From Aureivirga marina (lineage in GTDB: Bacteria; Bacteroidota; Bacteroidia; Flavobacteriales; Flavobacteriaceae), in the NCBI RefSeq assembly GCF_015767265.1, contig NZ_JADPIB010000001.1, positions 1-64,000 of the forward strand: 64,000 nucleotides of DNA, written 5' to 3'. A model generated the notes under the pieces. The model did not search any database. It saw only the letters and a program-made list of their open reading frames with translations, and was not told the origin of the DNA. Made by a program: the position numbers and the translations under genes. Below, in pieces: positions 18,844 to 27,979 of this stretch; positions within the stretch are counted from its first letter, which is position 1; every line of letters starts with the position of its first letter.

Positions 18844-19216
18844 ATGCTCCAAAAACAGCTTTCATCAATAAGTTTGCTGTCGCTGGATTTGTTGCTAACG
18901 GAACGTCATGTACATCACAAAGACGCATTAACATTGAAATATCTGGCTCATGCGGATGTTTTGCTAAAGGATCTCTAAAGAAAAAAACTAATTTCGTTTT
19001 TCCTTCAGCAACTCTTGCAGCAATTTGTGCATCTCCTCCATTTGGTCCAGATAAATATCTTGTTACATTATTAAACCCAGCTTGAATTGCTTTTTGACCG
19101 GTTGTTCCTGTTGCAATTAATTGAATTTGATTTGTATTTATCAACGCTTTATGATTCATTAAAAATTGAATCATTTCTGCTTTTTTTCCATCGTGTGCGA
19201 TTATTGCTATCTCCAT
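18842..19216 (-). CDS. mgsA: Methylglyoxal synthase
   Basis: Converts dihydroxyacetone phosphate to methylglyoxal plus phosphate, a bypass of lower glycolysis under phosphate limitation. The protein shows 'IAIIAHDGKK', 'LIATGTTGQKA', 'YLSGPNGGDAQIAARV', the catalytic-Asp segment 'VFFFRDPLAKHPHEPDI' and 'LATNPATANLL'. ATG at 19216 is used as start; an in-frame TTG directly before it would add one residue. Length (124 aa) is close to the compact bacterial form. Confidence 0.93.
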   Translation of the reverse strand: MEIAIIAHDGKKAEMIQFLMNHKALINTNQIQLIATGTTGQKAIQAGFNNVTRYLSGPNGGDAQIAARVAEGKTKLVFFFRDPLAKHPHEPDISMLMRLCDVHDVPLATNPATANLLMKAVFGA

Positions 19217-19308
19217 CAATCTTTCTATTTTTTATTCCAAAATTACTATTTAATCGACTATTGTTAGATTTCCTTTATTAAATATTTGTAAACTTAAGCT
19301 TATTAAAT

Positions 19309-22300
19309 TTACTCTTCATTTTCAAAGTTTAATACTTTATTTCTTCTAATATCAGGCTCTACAATTCCGTCCATTTCACTTTTCTTTTTCTTCTTTTTCT
19401 TCTTTTTATTTGCTTTTATAGAATCCTTTGGTTTAATGATTTTTAATTTTTCCAATAATTCTCTTCCTGTATCAAAATCTACTGTATAAGTTAAACCTGC
19501 TCCTTGTGTATAACCTTCTTCTTCTTCATATTGAATTTCATTTTGACGATTAAACACAGTTGCTCTAAAAGTTCCATCTTCATTTAATAAAAATTCCACT
19601 TTTAATTCCCCAATTACAGTTGTTTCTCTTCTAGATTCTACTGGAACACCAACTTTTCCGTTGATAATAATTTTATCATTAATATGTGTTTCTAAAGAAA
19701 TTCCTAACTGATCTTCAATAATTTGATCAATATCTCCTGTATTATCTCCAGCTGTATAATCAATTCCAATTTTTACTTTTTCATCTCCATTATTTAAAAT
19801 GTTTGTCAAAATATTAGATAAAATATCATATCCTGTTGCTGTCAATGTTCCATTTACTCCAAAATTATCCTCATCGAAGAAACTTCCAGAAATCAATAAA
19901 GAGATAAACTGTCTTAATTTATTATTAGGATCATTATCATTTAATTTAAATGCCAACTCGGATGAAACCACCGAACTAGAATTTGGAATTTGAATATCAA
20001 ATTCTTTTGTTGAATCGAATAATTCTCCTGAAAATCTTGTAATCAAATCAATTGGAACTTTTCTACTTGTATTGATATTTTCTAATAAAGGTTGCGGATT
20101 TGCAAGAACTCGATAAATCGCTTCAATATTAATTTCTGCATCAAGTGGATTTCCATTCCAAGAAATTGTCCCTCCTTTTTGCACTTCAAATGGTTTATTG
20201 ATAATTCCACCATAAATCAAATTATAAACTCCTTGTTCCACAGTAAAATCACCATACATATTGAATTTTCCGTTTGTATTAATTTCAATTTGTAGATTTC
20301 CTGTTCCACTTCCTTTTAAAGTACTTCCAGAAGATTGATCTAAAATCATTTCAACTTGTGCATCTTTTGTAATTTCTAAATTGAAATTTAAAGCTGTTCC
20401 TTTTAAACTTTCAATCAGAATTTCATTTTGCTTATCAATTGATTGTTCATCTTTACTATTTGTTTTAAAAACTAATAAATTAGAAGCACTTACTGTTTTG
20501 ACATCACTAACTGGAATTACGAAATTTGTTCCTGCTTTTGTTTTTCCATTTACATTAATTTCCAAATCATCCACAGGTCCAACAATTTGTGCATTTCCTT
20601 CCAAATATCCAGTTCCATAGTAGCGACTATCTTCTTTTGGTTTTGTATCTAAAACCAACATATTTTTTGTGTCAATATGTAAATTTAAATCCCAATCTTT
20701 AAACTTTTGATGCATAACAGTTCCGTATAACTGACCTGTTGTTCCTTCTTTTGTATCTTTTAAAGTAACATCTTGTACATCAATTGTTTGATTGTAAAAT
20801 TCAATTACAGAAGTTCCTGCAAAATCATAATCGACACCGAGATATTCCATTTTTGCACCAGCTTTATCTAAAAATAATCCTCCATTTATATCTGGATTTT
20901 CTAAAGGCCCTTTAATTTCTAAATTCGTGTATGCATATCCTCGAATATTAGAAATAATTTTATTTCCAAAAGGCTTTAAAGCAATTAAATTAAACTTATT
21001 TAGCTGTAAATTCATATCAATTTCTGGAACTTCTGTTTCAAAATCAATATATCCTCTTGCATTAAAACTTTTATAAGAACCCGCATCAATAGAAGCTCTA
21101 ACTTCATAGGTTTTTATCGAATTTTGTCCTTCAATATCAATTCTAACATCTCCTTGAATTGTATCATTAATTTCAAAATTATCAATTGACAAAGAAGCTT
21201 GAGGCATTAATTCATTTCTGGTTTTCTTATATTCTAAATCTCCATTGATGACACCAGCTAATTTTAAAAATTTCGAACTTGGTGTGATATTTTCTAAATG
21301 AACATTTTCAAATTTAAAATTTAAATCTTGTGAAAGTGAATCTTGAATTTGTCCATAAAATTCCAAAGCTTGATCTCCTGATTTAATTTGAATTTTCTCA
21401 AAATCAAAACTTTTCATTCCTAAATCAAAAATCACTTTATTCATATTATCGGCATTCGGATTAATATACCATCTTTTATCTTTGAATTTAAAGTTTGATT
21501 TTTGAAAACCAATTACCGATTTATTATCTTTATCAATTGTATGATAAAAAGCCAAACTATAGCGTTCTGTATCGTTTTTTCCACCTCTAAATTCCGTTCT
21601 AAAAAACAAAGTATCATTCAGAATTTTATTTACTAAATGTAAATTTGAAATATCATAATATTTAGAATCTACATCTTTTACCGATAATTGTGTATTGAAA
21701 AGTGGGTTATTACTATCTAATTGAAAGTTGATGGATTTAATGATATTATCATAAATATTCAAACTTGGAGAATCTAAAGATAGTTTTATCAAGTTTTTTC
21801 CTTCATCTAATTGTCCTTTTAAAGTCGTTTTTGGCGCAATTTTAATTTTCGGGAAAAATACTTCGATAATTTGACTATGAATATTAAAAGTAAAATCTAA
21901 ATATTGTCCTTTTGTTACTTTATAAGGTTTAAAATTCGAATATTTACTTCCTAAAGTATTTAAAACCAAATCAGGCAAGTCACGGAAATAATAATGACCT
22001 TCCATTTTTCCATCAATAATATCTGGAGAATCGATAGTAATTGTTCTTGTACTATCTTGTAAAGTAGAAGAAACCTCAAAATCTTTAAATGTATATTCAT
22101 CAAAACTACTTTTGTAAAAAGAATTGGTAAACTTTACGCTTCCAACTAAATTTTCAAAAGAATTTCCTTCTACATTAATTGCAATATCTCCACGTATTTC
22201 TGAAATTGTATCTTTTGTAAATAAATGCAATTCATAAAAATCTGCATGCTCTACTTTTGCTGTAAAATCATATTTATACACTTTTAAAGATAAATCCGCC

Positions 22301-23808
22301 AAACCGTTGAATTTCATCTTAAAGTTTTTATCATTTACATCTAATTCACCAACGAAAACACGCTTTTTGAATTCTCCATTAATATTTATATTTCGATATG
22401 TATAGCCTAAATATTGATGTTTTGTAATTTTTCCTTTAATCGAAGTATCTAAATCTTCAATTGTAAATCCTTTACCATCTACATCTGCATTTAAAGAAAT
22501 TAGACCAATTTTTGGATCATTGACAACTTTTCCTAATTCAAAATCTTTTACAATAATTTTTCCTTTATAAGAAGCATCATCAATATTTCGAATATTCGAA
22601 ATCATTAATTTCGAATCAATTTCTCCAATATCTGTTTGAAGAACAATATCTAATCCGATATATTCTTTTGTAATATCAGCTTCTCCAGTTACTTCAAAAA
22701 ATCCTAAACTTTGAAAAACTGTTGGCAATTTTTCACCTAAAATTTGTGGTAATAAATTTTTCAGATTTTCATAATTAGAAGCAACTTTTCGCATGTTTGT
22801 CACAATCTTAAAATCTTGTTCTTTTGAAAACAATCCTTTAAAGTGAAAATCTCCATCAATCATCGTCCCATTATCTGAAGACATTACCAATTTTGTGGTG
22901 AATAAATCGTTTAGCGTTCCGTTTAATTTTGTATTAAAATGAATAATATCTTCTTTCCCTAACTCTCCATAAAGCTTATTTAAATCAAAAAGAGAAAGAT
23001 TCGAATTCATCACTTCTCCACTGATTTTCACTTTATTCACAAAATCTCGCATTGCTTCTGAATCGTAAGAAAAAATCAAATTTGCATGAATATCTGAAGT
23101 TTGCGTTGCAATAGTTGTATTTTTAAACAACATATTTTCTTTAGTATAAGTAAAATCTGTTGTTAAATTTTTAACATCTAATCGATTATTTTCAAACAAA
23201 CTTACATTTCTAAGATTTCCATATACATTTGAACCTTCCACTTTAAATTGCTCAATTGTTCCTGTAATCTTTTCAAAAGTTAACGGATTACTTTCTGAGT
23301 TTAAATTTTGGATTCTTACATTTCCGTTATTTAAGAAAATATTTGTGAAAGAAAGTTCGAAAACAGAAGTAGAATCTTTTGGCTTATCACTTTTAAACTT
23401 ATCTACAAAAACATTTAAATTCGATTGTTCTTCTCCTTTATAAGTTGTCATATAAAAATAAGCTCCTCTTAAATTTACATCTTCAAAATCCAACCTACTA
23501 TTAAGAATATTTCGATAACTCATGATTGTTGTTTTCAACTCTGTAACATGAATTAATGTGTCTTTATGATGATCATCGATTTGAACGTTTTTGAATTTCA
23601 CACTTCCAAGTAACGACAAATCAATTTTTTCAATGTTTATGCTAACGCCATATTTTGAATCTAAGAAATTTGAAGCTTTTCTTCCTAAGAAAGTTTGAAC
23701 TGCAGGTATTGCAAGTAAAATACTCAGCAGCAGTAAAAAAAGGAAAAGTCCTTTTAAAAAACGTAACAGTATTTTTTTTAATCGTTTGATAAGCTTTAAA
23801 TTTGCAAT
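19309..23808 (-). CDS. TamB-family translocation/assembly protein (DUF490), AsmA-like
   Basis: Very long beta-helical, inner-membrane-anchored protein thought to bridge the envelope for phospholipid or outer-membrane protein delivery. The C-terminal TamB domain (about last 400 residues: 'GVYNLIYGGIINKPFEVQKGG', then 'DILSNILTN' and a lysine-rich tail) is clear. The first ATG/GTG/TTG is the TTG at 23619, but the frame is open for 63 more codons. Those codons encode a basic-hydrophobic anchor ('RFLKGLFLFLLLLSILLAIP') and 'TFLGRKASNFL', exactly the expected TamB N-terminus. They contain no ATG, GTG or TTG, so initiation probably uses ATT at 23806-23808 or another rare codon. Divergent from tsaD. 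Confidence 0.85.
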   Translation of the reverse strand: MANLKLIKRLKKILLRFLKGLFLFLLLLSILLAIPAVQTFLGRKASNFLDSKYGVSINIEKIDLSLLGSVKFKNVQIDDHHKDTLIHVTELKTTIMSYRNILNSRLDFEDVNLRGAYFYMTTYKGEEQSNLNVFVDKFKSDKPKDSTSVFELSFTNIFLNNGNVRIQNLNSESNPLTFEKITGTIEQFKVEGSNVYGNLRNVSLFENNRLDVKNLTTDFTYTKENMLFKNTTIATQTSDIHANLIFSYDSEAMRDFVNKVKISGEVMNSNLSLFDLNKLYGELGKEDIIHFNTKLNGTLNDLFTTKLVMSSDNGTMIDGDFHFKGLFSKEQDFKIVTNMRKVASNYENLKNLLPQILGEKLPTVFQSLGFFEVTGEADITKEYIGLDIVLQTDIGEIDSKLMISNIRNIDDASYKGKIIVKDFELGKVVNDPKIGLISLNADVDGKGFTIEDLDTSIKGKITKHQYLGYTYRNININGEFKKRVFVGELDVNDKNFKMKFNGLADLSLKVYKYDFTAKVEHADFYELHLFTKDTISEIRGDIAINVEGNSFENLVGSVKFTNSFYKSSFDEYTFKDFEVSSTLQDSTRTITIDSPDIIDGKMEGHYYFRDLPDLVLNTLGSKYSNFKPYKVTKGQYLDFTFNIHSQIIEVFFPKIKIAPKTTLKGQLDEGKNLIKLSLDSPSLNIYDNIIKSINFQLDSNNPLFNTQLSVKDVDSKYYDISNLHLVNKILNDTLFFRTEFRGGKNDTERYSLAFYHTIDKDNKSVIGFQKSNFKFKDKRWYINPNADNMNKVIFDLGMKSFDFEKIQIKSGDQALEFYGQIQDSLSQDLNFKFENVHLENITPSSKFLKLAGVINGDLEYKKTRNELMPQASLSIDNFEINDTIQGDVRIDIEGQNSIKTYEVRASIDAGSYKSFNARGYIDFETEVPEIDMNLQLNKFNLIALKPFGNKIISNIRGYAYTNLEIKGPLENPDINGGLFLDKAGAKMEYLGVDYDFAGTSVIEFYNQTIDVQDVTLKDTKEGTTGQLYGTVMHQKFKDWDLNLHIDTKNMLVLDTKPKEDSRYYGTGYLEGNAQIVGPVDDLEINVNGKTKAGTNFVIPVSDVKTVSASNLLVFKTNSKDEQSIDKQNEILIESLKGTALNFNLEITKDAQVEMILDQSSGSTLKGSGTGNLQIEINTNGKFNMYGDFTVEQGVYNLIYGGIINKPFEVQKGGTISWNGNPLDAEINIEAIYRVLANPQPLLENINTSRKVPIDLITRFSGELFDSTKEFDIQIPNSSSVVSSELAFKLNDNDPNNKLRQFISLLISGSFFDEDNFGVNGTLTATGYDILSNILTNILNNGDEKVKIGIDYTAGDNTGDIDQIIEDQLGISLETHINDKIIINGKVGVPVESRRETTVIGELKVEFLLNEDGTFRATVFNRQNEIQYEEEEGYTQGAGLTYTVDFDTGRELLEKLKIIKPKDSIKANKKKKKKKKKSEMDGIVEPDIRRNKVLNFENEE

Positions 23809-23838
23809 ATAATTAGCGAAAGGCTGAAATTATATTAA

Positions 23839-24867
23839 ATGATTAACAATTCTATTTACATACTCGGTATTGAATCATCTTGTGATGATACTAGTGCGTC
23901 TGTGATTCATAACGGAAAAATACTTTCAAATGTTATCGCAAATCAGGAAATTCACGCTGCATATGGTGGTGTTGTTCCTGAACTTGCATCTAGAGCACAT
24001 CAACAAAATATTGTTCCTGTTGTGCAGCAAGCACTTCATAAGGCAAATATCGACAAAAAAGATGTAAAAGCCATAGCTTTTACAAGAGGACCTGGACTTA
24101 TGGGTTCACTTCTTGTAGGAACATCTTTTGCAAAATCTTTAGCACTTTCTCTGAATGTTCCCTTAATTGCTGTAAATCACATGCAAGCTCATATTTTAGC
24201 ACATTTTATAGAGGATGATGTTCAAAAAAAACCACCTTTTCCTTTTCTTTGCTTAACTATAAGTGGAGGTCACACTCAAATAGTTAAAGTTACGGATTAT
24301 TTCAATATGGAAGTACTAGGTGAAACGATTGATGATGCGGTTGGAGAAGCTTTTGATAAATCTGCGAAAATTTTAGGATTGCCTTATCCTGGTGGACCTC
24401 TAATTGATAAATATGCGCAAAAAGGAAATCCGAAAGCATTTAAATTCACAAAACCAAAAGTTGGTGATTTAGAATTTAGTTTTAGTGGATTAAAAACTGG
24501 AATTCTTTATTTTATTCAAAAAAATGTAAAAGAGAATCCGAATTTTATAGAAGAAAATCTTTATGATATTTGTGCTTCCATTCAATATACAATTATCAAT
24601 ATTTTGATGGATAAAATTAAAAATGCAGTAGCACAAACTGGAATTAATCATGTTGCCATTGCTGGAGGAGTTTCTGCGAATTCAGAAATTAGAAAACGTC
24701 TGAAACAAGCTGAATCAGATTGGGGATGGTCAACCTATATTCCTAAATTTGAATTTACAACAGATAACGCAGGAATGATTGCCATTGCTGGTTATTTAAA
24801 ATATTTACAAAAAGATTTTGTTGATGAAACTGTCGGGGCAAAAGCTCGATTTAAAGTTTCGGAATAA
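23839..24867 (+). CDS. tsaD: tRNA N6-adenosine threonylcarbamoyltransferase
   Basis: Transfers threonylcarbamoyl to A37 of ANN-decoding tRNAs. The 342 aa show the ASKHA fold: 'ILGIESSCDDTSASV', metal ligands H114 and H118 in NHMQAHILAHF, 'LCLTISGGHTQ', 'DAVGEAFDK' and 'AIAGGVSANSEIR'. Standard length. It starts 30 nt from the apparent tamB start on the other strand, so the promoters overlap in a very short divergent gap. Confidence 0.95.
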   Translation: MINNSIYILGIESSCDDTSASVIHNGKILSNVIANQEIHAAYGGVVPELASRAHQQNIVPVVQQALHKANIDKKDVKAIAFTRGPGLMGSLLVGTSFAKSLALSLNVPLIAVNHMQAHILAHFIEDDVQKKPPFPFLCLTISGGHTQIVKVTDYFNMEVLGETIDDAVGEAFDKSAKILGLPYPGGPLIDKYAQKGNPKAFKFTKPKVGDLEFSFSGLKTGILYFIQKNVKENPNFIEENLYDICASIQYTIINILMDKIKNAVAQTGINHVAIAGGVSANSEIRKRLKQAESDWGWSTYIPKFEFTTDNAGMIAIAGYLKYLQKDFVDETVGAKARFKVSE

Positions 24868-24907
24868 AAAAAGCACCTATAACGAAATTATTTTCGTTGT
24901 AGGTGGT
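24868..24907. terminator. Terminator between tsaD and the convergent lipoprotein gene
   Basis: 14-bp stem (24874-24887 with 24892-24905) with one G-T pair and a TTAT loop. The A6 run at its left is the U tract for minus-strand transcripts; the plus-side T run is weak. Confidence 0.75.
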
Positions 24908-25477
24908 TTAATATAAGTTTTTTCCATTTCTAATAAATTCAACAAGTTCATAAAATTCTCCATCTTTAAAATTAATTTTTAGATAACCCAATTTCTTCGA
25001 ATATAAAATAGAATGAATTGGAAAATTAGGAGTCATATGATAATAATCTTTGAATTTATCTATTAAATATATTTCGTTCCTTGTTTTATCAATTTTTAAA
25101 AATTTAATTAAATCCTTAATTGGAATATGAATTCCAAAATCAGTGTATATAGTATATCCTGAAAGATTAAGGTAAGATTCATTTTTATCTTTACTAATTC
25201 TTACCAATCCAATATATTTTTCATCTTTAAAACCATGAGATATATTATATTCTTTTCTTCTATTTAAAAAATTATATGGTTCAATTGTTTTTTCACTTTT
25301 TATCTTACTACTACTTACAATAATAGTATCTAAAATTCTTTTTGAATTTTGGAAAACAAGTACATCTCCTTTTTGATATGGTTGCCACTGATTATCTTCT
25401 ATTTTTAAATGGTAAACTTTACAGGACATAAAAGTTAGTATAAGAAATATAAAAATTGTTTTCGATAAAAATCTCAT
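24908..25477 (-). CDS. Hypothetical lipoprotein
   Basis: 189 aa with a lipoprotein signal (MRFLSKTIFIFLILTF, lipobox MSC, lipid Cys at 19). The mature part is small and strand-rich, with no recognised domain; 'GDVLVFQNSKRILDTIIVSSSK' suggests a short beta-rich fold common in flavobacterial envelope lipoproteins. Monocistronic. Function not recognised. Confidence 0.65.
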   Translation of the reverse strand: MRFLSKTIFIFLILTFMSCKVYHLKIEDNQWQPYQKGDVLVFQNSKRILDTIIVSSSKIKSEKTIEPYNFLNRRKEYNISHGFKDEKYIGLVRISKDKNESYLNLSGYTIYTDFGIHIPIKDLIKFLKIDKTRNEIYLIDKFKDYYHMTPNFPIHSILYSKKLGYLKINFKDGEFYELVEFIRNGKNLY

Positions 25478-25806
25478 AGTTATATAGCTTTTTCAGAGGT
25501 TATTTTTTTATGATTATATTATTTATAACGTAAGGATAAGGAGATAAGTTTAAATAATTCTTTGTTTATGAATCCTAATATCAGAATTCCCTATCTAAAT
25601 ATTAATTCATTTTATTTCAAATTCACCTTATGTTTCTTTTCTAATAAAATTAATCACATAAGATTATCAAAAACCTTATATATTTTTACAATAAACAATA
25701 TATCGTCAAAGAATTAATCGTTACAAATACTTGATTTCTTTTTCAAATAATTTTCTAAAGATTGTAAATAATCATTCTTCAAATATAAACCATTAAATGT
25801 TTTCTT
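25478..25806. other. Intergenic stretch with a possible coding remnant
   Basis: Mostly AT-rich sequence without a gene. Directly after the stop of the gene at 25807 (minus strand), its reading frame stays open for another 31 codons to a TAA near 25715 and reads 'KKTFNGLYLKNDYLQSLENY...'. This could be a lost C-terminus. Elsewhere I see nothing. Confidence 0.35.
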
Positions 25807-26496
25807 TTAAAGTTTTATTCCTTCTTCATCTGCATATACTTGATAACATTGTTCATCAAATATAATTGTTCCTCCTAAAGATTCTACAACTTTTTTTAAA
25901 TCTCTTAAAAACGAATTAAATTTTAAAGTAAATTCATTTCCTAAAGGATTTGGAACAATTCTTTCCGATTTCTTAAAGATTATTTCTGATAAATCTACTT
26001 CGGATAACCAAATAGGACTATATGAATATATATTTATGAAACATGTTGTATTCCAATCGTTTTTTAAATCTTTAAATTCATCATGTATACATGACATTGT
26101 TCTAAAAATAGAAGGTTTCATGTTATAACCAGAAGCATTTATTTTAATTAATTTCTCTTCATAAAATAATTGACTATATTCAAGCAAATCAGCATTATCA
26201 AGTCTTTGTTGGTTAAATTTATCCCATTGAACTAAATCTATCAAATTTAAAAAATGATATTCGATATCAGGATTAAAAAATCTCTCTAAACGTTCATTTT
26301 TATATTGCTGTAAATCTTCTTCAAGGTCTTCAATATTATGCGAATAAATATAAATTCCATATTTAAAACCTAATCTGAGAAAAGAAACATCAAAATTTAA
26401 AATTTGTGTTTTATAATTTAAATAATTAATAGGAATTTCTATATCATAAGAAAATACTTGTTCTTTATATAAATAATCAGCCCAAAACTCTTCCAT
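25807..26496 (-). CDS. Hypothetical cytoplasmic protein
   Basis: 229 aa, no signal peptide or membrane segment, aromatic- and acid-rich ('MEEFWADYLYKEQVFSYDIEIP', quoted in part). No family recognised. The frame continues past its TAA stop with protein-like sequence, so it may be slightly truncated. It is 30 nt upstream of the small MscS gene, so the two may be co-transcribed. Confidence 0.6.
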   Translation of the reverse strand: MEEFWADYLYKEQVFSYDIEIPINYLNYKTQILNFDVSFLRLGFKYGIYIYSHNIEDLEEDLQQYKNERLERFFNPDIEYHFLNLIDLVQWDKFNQQRLDNADLLEYSQLFYEEKLIKINASGYNMKPSIFRTMSCIHDEFKDLKNDWNTTCFINIYSYSPIWLSEVDLSEIIFKKSERIVPNPLGNEFTLKFNSFLRDLKKVVESLGGTIIFDEQCYQVYADEEGIKL

Positions 26497-26527
26497 ACTA
26501 TTTTTCTTTCATTTTTTTTAAATTAAA

Positions 26528-27076
26528 CTATTCTTCTTCTATTTCTTTTTCTAAATCACTTTCTTCTTTTGTTTTTGTAATAATCTCTATTCCTTTTTGT
26601 AAAATAATCGTATTTGAAAACGTAATATTTTCTCCTTCATCGGTTTTTATAAAAAAGAAAAATCCTGTCAAATCAACAACTTCTCCAATCAATTGAAAAT
26701 CTTTATCTAAAATTCGAACTCGATCACCAATTCGAACTGGATGATAAAAAAATAAAATCACACTTGATGTTAAGTTTGAAAGCACAGACCATTGCGCAAC
26801 AAAAGCAACACCTAAAACCGCAAGAATCGAAGAAATAAATAAAGTAAATTCTTTCAAATTCACTCCCCAAATCACAAATAAAATAATCGCAACAATACTA
26901 TACAGAAAAATATAAAGTATGTTCAAAATTATTTTTTTCCTATTCGGATCAATGGAATTTTTATCCATAAATGCAGTCAAAAATCTTCTTAAATACAAAC
27001 GAAATGTAATCGCAATAGCAATCAGAACAACCGTAAATAAAATCTCTTTATATAAAATCCAATAATTATCAATCAT
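26528..27076 (-). CDS. Small mechanosensitive-channel (MscS-type) protein
   Basis: 182 aa: three hydrophobic segments (about 8-26, 47-70, 73-110) followed by the MscS beta domain ('PVRIGDRVRILDKDFQLIGEVVDLTGFFFFIKT', quoted in part as family signature 'RIGDRVRI'). The third helix 'LAVLGVAFVAQWSVLSNLTS' matches the pore-lining TM3 pattern. It lacks the usual C-terminal alpha/beta domain and is shorter than E. coli MscS, as in compact bacteroidete members. Likely inner-membrane tension-gated or ion-selective channel. Confidence 0.82.
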   Translation of the reverse strand: MIDNYWILYKEILFTVVLIAIAITFRLYLRRFLTAFMDKNSIDPNRKKIILNILYIFLYSIVAIILFVIWGVNLKEFTLFISSILAVLGVAFVAQWSVLSNLTSSVILFFYHPVRIGDRVRILDKDFQLIGEVVDLTGFFFFIKTDEGENITFSNTIILQKGIEIITKTKEESDLEKEIEEE

Positions 27077-27117
27077 CTCTAAAATTTTAATTCTTTTGAA
27101 AGTTATTAAATATCAAC

Positions 27118-27780
27118 CTATAACAAAACAATCCGTTCTATTTTTTGCTTTTTAATTCTTATCTGTATTCCATATTTCTCGTCTATTTTTTTAATTAATT
27201 CTTCTAAATCTTCCACAAATTTTAACGCAAAATCATAAGAACTTTCATCAGAAATTTCACATAATATTTCAATTCCATACCATTTTTCAACTTGTTGCAA
27301 CATATATGAAATCGACACACAATCTGCTTTCCAATTAATTCCTCCAAATGTTTCTGTCAATACATTTCCTTCTTTTCGTATACAGTGTTTTAATTTTAAA
27401 TTATTCTCAAATTTCGCCACAAACATCTCTTTTTCTTCTTCTTTTAAATCTAATTTTAATCGCAATAAATCAGATAATTCTGTGATTATTTTTTGCTTTA
27501 ATTCTTCTCTTTCTTTTTTATTTTTATACAATAATTTCACTTCTATTTTTTTCCGATTTCGTTTTAATTTATTTGAAATCCATTGAGAATTTGTGTCAAA
27601 AAAATTCAATAAAAATGCTTCAATTGTATATCCTGAATAAAATTCTTTAAACTCTTTTTCTTCTACTTCTTCTACATAATGTAATTTTTCATTTTCTTTT
27701 GTAAATCGAATTTCCACTTTTTTCTGTGCATAGCAACAAAAACTCATGCACAATGCGCACATGAATAAATTTTTTTTCAT
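27118..27780 (-). CDS. Hypothetical secreted protein
   Basis: 220 aa with a signal peptide (MKKNLFMCALCMSFCCYAQ, unusually Cys-rich). The mature chain is highly charged, with Lys/Glu-rich helices (about 65-120) and no recognised domain. Probably periplasmic. It lies 42 nt upstream of the MscS-type gene on the same strand. Confidence 0.6.
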   Translation of the reverse strand: MKKNLFMCALCMSFCCYAQKKVEIRFTKENEKLHYVEEVEEKEFKEFYSGYTIEAFLLNFFDTNSQWISNKLKRNRKKIEVKLLYKNKKEREELKQKIITELSDLLRLKLDLKEEEKEMFVAKFENNLKLKHCIRKEGNVLTETFGGINWKADCVSISYMLQQVEKWYGIEILCEISDESSYDFALKFVEDLEELIKKIDEKYGIQIRIKKQKIERIVLL

Positions 27781-27979
27781 ATCATTTTATTTTTAAGTAA
27801 AGAAGTGCAATGAAGTGTCATCCACTCTTCTTCTAGCAATTAGTATTTTTCTGAAAATGAATATATTAATTTCTAATTAAATTTAAAACCTATTTTTTAT
27901 TTAAACTTTTTATTTTTTTGCATTTCAACTGAAAAATTGACTAACTTAAATTTCTATTTCATTTCTAAAGAATTTTATT

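Noticed and set aside
19799-20620. Antisense frames inside tamB
   Set aside because: Shadows of the long tamB coding sequence with no family resemblance.
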